From Pseudomonas sp. J452 (GTDB taxonomy: Bacteria; Pseudomonadota; Gammaproteobacteria; Pseudomonadales; Pseudomonadaceae), in the NCBI RefSeq assembly GCF_024666525.1, contig NZ_CP088294.1, positions 1,922,001-1,986,000 on the forward strand: a stretch of DNA of 64,000 nt, given 5' to 3'. Positions 58,974 through 64,000 of this stretch are shown here, piece by piece. The number at the start of each line of letters is the position of its first letter. The first letter of the stretch is position 1. A program made the position numbers and the translations under genes. Below the pieces are notes generated by a model. The model was given only the letters and a program-made list of their open reading frames with translations, had not been told where the DNA came from and did no database searches.

Positions 58974-60224
58974 TTAGTAGTCGATCGGGTCGCGGATGAT
59001 CGGGCAGGTCATGCAGTGACCACCGCCACGGCCGCGGCCGAGTTCGCTGGCGCTGATGGTGACGACCTCGACACCGGCCTTGCGCAGCAGGGTGTTGGTG
59101 TAGGTGTTGCGGTCATAGCCGACCACCACGCCTGGCTCCAGGCAGACCACGTTGTTGCCGTCGTCCCACTGTTCGCGCTCGGCCTCGAAGCTGTCACCGC
59201 CGGTTTCCACCACGCGCAATTTCTTCAGGTTGAGGGATTCGGCGACCACGTCGATGAAGGATTTATCCTCGCGGCGCACGTCGATGCCGCCCGGCTTGCT
59301 CTCGTCCGGCCGGAGTACGAAGGGCACGATGTTGTAGGCCACTTCCGGGAAGACGGTCACCAGGTCGCGGTCGCAGAAGCTGAACACGGTGTCCAGGTGC
59401 ATGGCTGCGCGCGACTTGCCGAGGCCGGCGACTACCACCCTGTCGGCGGCGCCTTTGTCGAACAGGGCCTTGGCCACCTGGCCGATGGCCTGGTGCGAGC
59501 TGCGCTCACCCATGCCGATCAGCACGGTACCGTTGCCGATCGGCATCACGTCGCCACCTTCGAGGGTGGCGGCGCCGTGATCCTTGTCCGGATCGCCGTA
59601 CCAGACCTCATATTCTTCGTTGATGAAGTCCGGGTGGAATTTGTAGATGGCACTGGCCAGCAGGGTTTCCTGGCGACGGGCTGGCCAGTACATGGGATTG
59701 AGCGTCACACCGCCATAGATCCAGCAGGTGGTGTCACGGGTGAACTGGGTATTGGGCAGCGGCGGGAAGAGGAAGCTCGACTCGCCCTGATAAGCGGCGA
59801 ACATCTTCGCAGCCTCGGAGTCCTTGTACTTCACCAGATCGGAGCCGGCCACGCCGCCTATCAGGAACTCGGCGATGCGCCGCGACTCCAGACTTTCGAT
59901 GAAATCACGCACCTCGCTCTGCAGGCCGAGGCCGACGCTGTTGGCGGTAATCTTGCGGTCGAGAACCCATTTCAGGGCTTCGGGGTTCTTGATCGTCTCT
60001 TCGAGCAGGTTGTGCATCTCCACCACGTCGATGCCGCGCTCGCGCATCTTGGTCATGAAGTCGAAGTGGTCACGCTTGGCCTGGGAAACCCAGATCACGT
60101 CGTCGAACAGCAGCTCGTCGCAGTTGTTCGGGGTCAGGCGCAGGTGCGCCAGGCCCGGCGAGCAGACCATCACCTTGTGCAGTTTGCCGGCTTCGGAATG
60201 GACGCCAAGTTTCTTCTTGCTCAT
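58974..60224 (-). CDS. arcA: Arginine deiminase
   Basis: Hydrolyses arginine to citrulline and ammonia, allowing ATP generation without oxygen. 416 residues. Catalytic Cys in [14 protein letters not shown] (about 404), with [10 protein letters not shown] and [11 protein letters not shown]. The ATG complementary to 60222-60224 ([11 protein letters not shown]) has GGAG upstream; an extended frame into arcD is not needed. It starts 16 bases after the arcD stop. Confidence 0.97.
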   Translation of the reverse strand: MSKKKLGVHSEAGKLHKVMVCSPGLAHLRLTPNNCDELLFDDVIWVSQAKRDHFDFMTKMRERGIDVVEMHNLLEETIKNPEALKWVLDRKITANSVGLGLQSEVRDFIESLESRRIAEFLIGGVAGSDLVKYKDSEAAKMFAAYQGESSFLFPPLPNTQFTRDTTCWIYGGVTLNPMYWPARRQETLLASAIYKFHPDFINEEYEVWYGDPDKDHGAATLEGGDVMPIGNGTVLIGMGERSSHQAIGQVAKALFDKGAADRVVVAGLGKSRAAMHLDTVFSFCDRDLVTVFPEVAYNIVPFVLRPDESKPGGIDVRREDKSFIDVVAESLNLKKLRVVETGGDSFEAEREQWDDGNNVVCLEPGVVVGYDRNTYTNTLLRKAGVEVVTISASELGRGRGGGHCMTCPIIRDPIDY

Positions 60225-60240
60225 GTTCGAACTCCTTCTC

Positions 60241-61668
60241 TTAAAGGCTGAGGAAGCCGTCGTAGAGACCGTAGGCGGCAATGCCGGCGCCGATCAGGAC
60301 GACAACGAAGATCACTTTTTCGATATTGGTGAACACCGGTTGGCCCAGTTCGCGCTTGGCCTTGGCGAACAGGATGGCACCCGGCGCGTAGAGCAGTGCG
60401 GAGAGCAGCAGGTACTGCACGCCCGCGGCATACACCAGCCACACCGCGTAGATAGTCGAGATCAGGGCGATCAGCAGATCCTTGTTACGTTGACCGGCAT
60501 CGTTCTCGTAGGTCTCGCCGCGCACCGCCAGCAGCACCGCGTAGGCGCTGGACCAGAAGTACGGCACCAGGATCATCGAGGTGGCCAGGTACAGCAGCTT
60601 GAGGTAAGTGGCGTCGTTGAACAGGGTGATGACGAGGAACAGCTGGATCAGGCCGTTGGACAGCCACAGCGCATTGACCGGTACATGGTTGACGTTCTCC
60701 TTGCGCAGGAACTCCGGCATGGTGTGGTCCTTGGCCGAGGAGAAGATGATCTCCGCGCACAGCAGGGTCCACGACAGCAGGGCTCCGGCTAGGGACACGA
60801 TCAGGCCGACACTGATCAGCATGGCGCCCCACGGGCCGACCACATGCTCGAGTACGCCGGCCATCGACGGGTTCTTCAGCCCGGACAGCTGGGCCTGGGC
60901 CAGGATGCCCTGGGACAGCAGGTTGACCAGCACCAGAAGCAACAATACGCCGACGAAGCCGATCACCGTGGCCTTGCCGACGTCGCTGCGTTTCTCGGCG
61001 CGGGCGGAGAAGATGCTCGCCCCTTCGATGCCGATGAATACCCAGACGGTGACCAGCATCATGTTGCGTACCTGATCCATCACGCTGCCCAGCTCGGTAT
61101 TGCTCTCACCCCAGAAGTCGCCGGTGAACACGTCCATCTTGAAGGCGATGGCGGCAATCACGATGAACAGCGCCAGCGGCACCATCTTGGCGATGGTGGT
61201 GACGGTGTTGATGAACGCCGCTTCCTTGATCCCGCGCAGCACCAGGAAGTGCAGCAGCCACAGCAGTACCGAGGCGCAGATGATGGCCGGCAGGGTGTTG
61301 CCCTCGCCGAATACCGGGAAGAAGTAACCGAGGGTGGAGAACAGCAGCACCATGTAGCTGACGTTGCCGATCCAGGCGCTGATCCAGTAGCCCCAGGCCG
61401 AGGAGAAGCCCATGTAGTCGCCAAAACCGGCCTTGGCGTAGACATACACGCCGCCGTCCAGTTGCGGCTTGCGGTTGGCCAGGGTCTGGAAGACGAAGGC
61501 CAGGGTCAGCATGCCCACGCCGGTGATCAGCCAGCCGATCAGAGTGGCGCCGGCACTGGCGCTGGCGGCAATGTTCTGCGGCAGCGAGAAGATCCCGCCA
61601 CCGACCATGGAGCCGACGACCAGGGCGACCAGAGCACCGAGTTTAAGTTTGTTGCTTGAGTCCGTCAT
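60241..61668 (-). CDS. arcD: Arginine/ornithine antiporter
   Basis: 475-residue inner-membrane APC-family antiporter with about 12-13 segments. [20 protein letters not shown] at the N-terminus is the family's substrate loop. Exchanges external arginine for ornithine without using the proton gradient. First gene of arcDABC. The 217-bp upstream region should hold the ANR-dependent promoter, but I could not find a canonical ANR box. Confidence 0.96.
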   Translation of the reverse strand: MTDSSNKLKLGALVALVVGSMVGGGIFSLPQNIAASASAGATLIGWLITGVGMLTLAFVFQTLANRKPQLDGGVYVYAKAGFGDYMGFSSAWGYWISAWIGNVSYMVLLFSTLGYFFPVFGEGNTLPAIICASVLLWLLHFLVLRGIKEAAFINTVTTIAKMVPLALFIVIAAIAFKMDVFTGDFWGESNTELGSVMDQVRNMMLVTVWVFIGIEGASIFSARAEKRSDVGKATVIGFVGVLLLLVLVNLLSQGILAQAQLSGLKNPSMAGVLEHVVGPWGAMLISVGLIVSLAGALLSWTLLCAEIIFSSAKDHTMPEFLRKENVNHVPVNALWLSNGLIQLFLVITLFNDATYLKLLYLATSMILVPYFWSSAYAVLLAVRGETYENDAGQRNKDLLIALISTIYAVWLVYAAGVQYLLLSALLYAPGAILFAKAKRELGQPVFTNIEKVIFVVVLIGAGIAAYGLYDGFLSL

Positions 61669-61885
61669 GTTGCCCCCTAGGCTGTATTGGCAGCGTTTTT
61701 TTATTAGGCAGTGGTGGTGATGACCAAAGCATGACCGTGCACCTCGGCCATGCCGTGCAGACTGCTGAGCGCTGTGCACTGATGAATGCCGTTCAACTCA
61801 ATCTGTCCTCCGTGCTGGTTATGTGGCGCCGTGGCGCTGGGCCACCGCTCTCTGACGGGGCGGCCATCTGTGCGCTATGGCAGGC

Positions 61886-62254
61886 TCACAGGCCATCTTT
61901 CTCGAGGTGGTCGAAGTCGACCGGCTCGCCTGGTTTCGCCCCAAGCTGCTCGCGGATGTCCTTGAACATGGCGTCGTACTCGGCATGCCCGCGCATGATT
62001 GGGCTGGAGTTGGGTGACAATCCGTGTTTGACCACTGCCTTGGTGATCAGGCTGGCGAAGTTGAAGGCGGTATCGCGGTGCATGTCGAACTCTTCGCAGA
62101 ACTCGCGGCCCTCGATGGTGCCCGTCACTTTGAAGTGCATCAGCATGCCTTCGACCGCGTCGCGGCGAACCTCATAGAACACGTCGATCTCGAACTTCGG
62201 CATGTTCGGCATATTGAGTGGTGTAGTGCGGTGAAGATGACCTGGTTTAAACAT
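61886..62254 (-). CDS. DUF5064 family protein
   Basis: 122-residue soluble protein starting MFKPGHLHRT, with FEIDVFYEVRRDAVEGMLMHF and EEFDMHRDTAFNFASLITK. It fits the Pseudomonas-restricted DUF5064 family. Function unknown. It lies upstream of arcD on the same strand (217 bp away) but with its own likely promoter. Confidence 0.78.
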   Translation of the reverse strand: MFKPGHLHRTTPLNMPNMPKFEIDVFYEVRRDAVEGMLMHFKVTGTIEGREFCEEFDMHRDTAFNFASLITKAVVKHGLSPNSSPIMRGHAEYDAMFKDIREQLGAKPGEPVDFDHLEKDGL

Positions 62255-62521
62255 GCTAGCCCCCATGGCCTTGCAGAACGGTCTGGCTTTGGTGTTGCGC
62301 TGGGGCGCCGTTTACTGCGTGCCATTTATTGGTACGGGCGTCCCTTGCCTTATGGAATGTAGTGCGCAATCTCCAACTAGCAAGCGCGCAGAAAGCTATT
62401 GAAAGTTGGCTTGACCTGCGTCATGTCGACTCTGCGGCTGGTGCGGGTATTGCTCGCCTTGCACTGGCTTGGCTGCTAGCCTCAGGCGCATGTATGCGTG
62501 TTGATAACTGGGGGCAGGGAA

Positions 62522-62908
62522 ATGCTGGACTACGTGGCACTGGGGATTCTGATTTTCGTCGGCATCGTGCTGTTCTATGGGGTGATCGTCATTCATGACA
62601 TCCCCTACGAAATAGCCGTGCACCGCAAGCATCCGCAACAGGATGCGATTCTGGTGGCGGGCTGGGTCAGCCTGTTCACCCTGCATGTGATCTGGCCGTT
62701 CCTGTGGATCTGGGCAACCTTGTACCGGGAGGATCGCGGTTGGGGCTTTTCCACCGGCGAGTCTGCGCAGAGCCCGCGTCTGCAGGCGCTGGAGCAGCAG
62801 GTCGGGGCCATACAGCAGCGCCTCGATGTGCTTGCCAGTAGCAGCGCGCCGAGCGTGGTTGACGCCCCCGCGGCACCGGTTGCACCCACGCCGCAGCAGG
62901 AGGGCTGA
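62522..62908 (+). CDS. DUF3302 membrane protein (YiaW/YibI-like)
   Basis: 128-residue inner-membrane protein with two segments (LGILIFVGIVLFYGVIVI and LVAGWVSLFTLHVIWPFLW) and a soluble proline/alanine-rich tail. It matches DUF3302, which in E. coli (YiaW, YibI) is encoded with an HlyD-type protein, as here. GGGGGCAGGGAA precedes the ATG. Three bases separate it from the next gene. Function unknown. Confidence 0.85.
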   Translation: MLDYVALGILIFVGIVLFYGVIVIHDIPYEIAVHRKHPQQDAILVAGWVSLFTLHVIWPFLWIWATLYREDRGWGFSTGESAQSPRLQALEQQVGAIQQRLDVLASSSAPSVVDAPAAPVAPTPQQEG

Positions 62909-62911
62909 GCC

Positions 62912-63871
62912 ATGGATTTGTTGTTGATCCTGACCTACACCGCCATCTGCGTCGTCATCTTCAAGGTCTTCAAGATTCCGCTGAACAAGTGGACCGTGCC
63001 TACGGCCATGCTCGGTGGCATCGTGCTGATCGGCAGCCTGATCTTCCTGATGAACTACAACCATCCCTATTCGGAAGTGTCGCGCAGCTACTTCGTCAGC
63101 ACGCCGATCGTGCCGGCAGTCAGCGGCCAGGTGATCGAGGTGCCGGTGCAGGGCAACCGGCTCATGGAAAAGGGCGAGGTGCTGTTCCGCATCGACCCGA
63201 CACCGTTCGAAAATCGGGTGAAGTCGTTCAAGGCGCAACTGGTTTCGGCCAGGGCCGATCAGTTCCGCGCCCGCGAGCTGGCCAAGCGCAATGTGGGTAA
63301 TCGGCGTGATGTCGATATAACCACGGCGCGGGTCGATGACCTGCAGGCGCAGCTCAATATCGCTCAGTTCGAACTGGACAATACGGTGGTGCGGGCGCCC
63401 TCGCGCGGTTATGTCACCCAGGTGACGCTGCGTCCCGGTATCTACGCGGTGAAGATGCCGCTACGCCCGGCGATGATCTTCGTGCCCCACGAGGATTATT
63501 CCTATGTGGCCTGGATGCGGCAGAACAGCCAACTGCGCCTGAGCACGGGCGATGATGCCGAGATCGCTTTCGATGGCCTGCCGGGGCAGGTATTCAAGGC
63601 GCGGGTGAAGATGGTGCTGCCGGTGATTGCCGAAGGCCAGTTGCAGCCCTCGGGCAACCTGATGGGCTTTACCGGTTCGCCGCCGGCCGGCCGGGTGCCG
63701 GTGGTGCTGGAAGTGATCGATCCGGCCTTCGAGCCTTACCGCGACCTGATGCCGGGCGGCTCTTATGGCCAGGCTGCGCTCTATACCGAGCATTTCCATC
63801 ATGTGGCGGTGATGCGCAAGATTCTGCTGCGCATGTCGTCCTGGATGAACTACTTCTTCCCGTTCCACTAA
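62912..63871 (+). CDS. HlyD-family membrane fusion protein (YibH/YiaV-like), short hairpin
   Basis: 319-residue inner-membrane-anchored adaptor. Two N-terminal segments (LLLILTYTAICVVIFKVF and MLGGIVLIGSLIFLMNY), lipoyl halves PAVSGQVIEVPVQGN and TVVRAPSRGYVTQVTLRPG, and a C-terminal VMRKILLRMSSWMNYF matching YibH. Between the lipoyl halves the coiled-coil part is only about 55 residues, whereas E. coli YibH, from memory, has over 110; overall length is also ~60 short of the usual ~378. So the hairpin is shortened, in frame. Partner of the DUF3302 gene. Confidence 0.88.
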   Translation: MDLLLILTYTAICVVIFKVFKIPLNKWTVPTAMLGGIVLIGSLIFLMNYNHPYSEVSRSYFVSTPIVPAVSGQVIEVPVQGNRLMEKGEVLFRIDPTPFENRVKSFKAQLVSARADQFRARELAKRNVGNRRDVDITTARVDDLQAQLNIAQFELDNTVVRAPSRGYVTQVTLRPGIYAVKMPLRPAMIFVPHEDYSYVAWMRQNSQLRLSTGDDAEIAFDGLPGQVFKARVKMVLPVIAEGQLQPSGNLMGFTGSPPAGRVPVVLEVIDPAFEPYRDLMPGGSYGQAALYTEHFHHVAVMRKILLRMSSWMNYFFPFH

Positions 63872-63875
63872 GTAC

Positions 63876-63932
63876 AAAGGCCCCGTCGCCGGATATGCCG
63901 TGTCAGGCATATCCGGCGACGGGGCCTTTTTT
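63876..63932. terminator. Strong bidirectional terminator
   Basis: aaaggccccgtcgccggata-tgcc and its reverse partner, 25-base near-perfect stem, followed by tttttt. Ends the DUF3302-HlyD operon and also the convergent gene that begins beyond the right edge. Confidence 0.92.
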
Positions 63933-63943
63933 GCGTGTCGCTT

Positions 63944-64000
63944 TCAGCGCGCCAGCATGGCCTGCGCCAGTTGCATGTCGCTGGCTTCGCCAGTGGGGTA
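63944..64000 (-). CDS. C-terminal fragment of an unidentified gene
   Basis: Only the last 18 codons are in the window: YPTGEASDMQLAQAMLAR then TGA. The frame is open to the right edge and the terminator at 63876 follows the stop, so this is a real gene end. I cannot name the product from this fragment. Confidence 0.6.
   Translation of the reverse strand, partial: YPTGEASDMQLAQAMLAR

Noticed and set aside
60225..60281. N-terminal extension of arcA
   Set aside because: The open frame continues to 60281, but residues before [11 protein letters not shown] are not arginine deiminase-like and overlap arcD; a ribosome site lies just before 60224.

Overview
The window is chromosomal DNA of a Pseudomonas. 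It is GC-rich and gene-dense. Two blocks have the gene order known from P. aeruginosa: leuS-(zinc ribbon)-lnt-corC-ybeY-ybeZ-miaB-hemL-thiE-thiD-ladS-tetR-aidB-amn, and mscL-radA-mapZ-cstA-yjiX-yjiA-glyA-morA. The signalling genes ladS, mapZ and morA are diagnostic of the genus. I cannot fix the species from sequence alone. No prophage, insertion sequence, CRISPR array, rRNA or tRNA is visible.

Layout. 1-9.3 kb: leuS (cut by the window edge), two small genes, then the minus-strand RNA-maturation operon miaB-ybeZ-ybeY-corC-lnt. 9.4-13.6 kb: a frameshifted Sel1-repeat gene, a membrane protein, hemL, thiE and thiD. 13.9-22.4 kb: hybrid kinase ladS, a TetR regulator with twin palindromic operators and an AidB-type acyl-CoA dehydrogenase, a cobalamin riboswitch driving a lone CbiM-like permease, a secreted protein, and amn. 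22.6-27.7 kb: an acetyltransferase, a zinc alcohol dehydrogenase, rluE, and the cyanide-insensitive oxidase operon cioA-cioB plus a 40-residue DUF2474 subunit, with a perfect ANR/FNR box just upstream. 27.9-35.3 kb: a probable catabolic island of iron alcohol dehydrogenase, aldehyde dehydrogenase and a glutamine-synthetase-like ligase, divergent from a TRAP transporter; together they suggest uptake and gamma-glutamylation-type breakdown of an amine or amino alcohol. 35.6-44.5 kb: rlmG, a ferredoxin-NADP reductase, a TerC/CBS membrane protein, mscL, an EAL phosphodiesterase, two YdcH-like proteins, two acetyltransferases, radA and mapZ. 44.7-56.7 kb: cstA-yjiX-yjiA, glyA, morA, ettA and a YiiX-type hydrolase. 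56.8-61.7 kb: the arginine deiminase operon arcDABC. 61.9-64 kb: a DUF5064 protein, a DUF3302/HlyD pair and the tail of one more gene.

The intergenic spaces are rich in palindromic repeats. Four short families are seen (R1, tgtaggagcc type; R2, gtagcccgg type; R3, cccctctccc type, often as inverted doublets; R4, gagcgagctctgctcgcg type). There are also two copies of a longer element of about 140 bp (E1) that abuts stop codons and keeps its stems by compensatory change. E1 and the amine/amino-alcohol island are the most interesting candidates for something not fully described.
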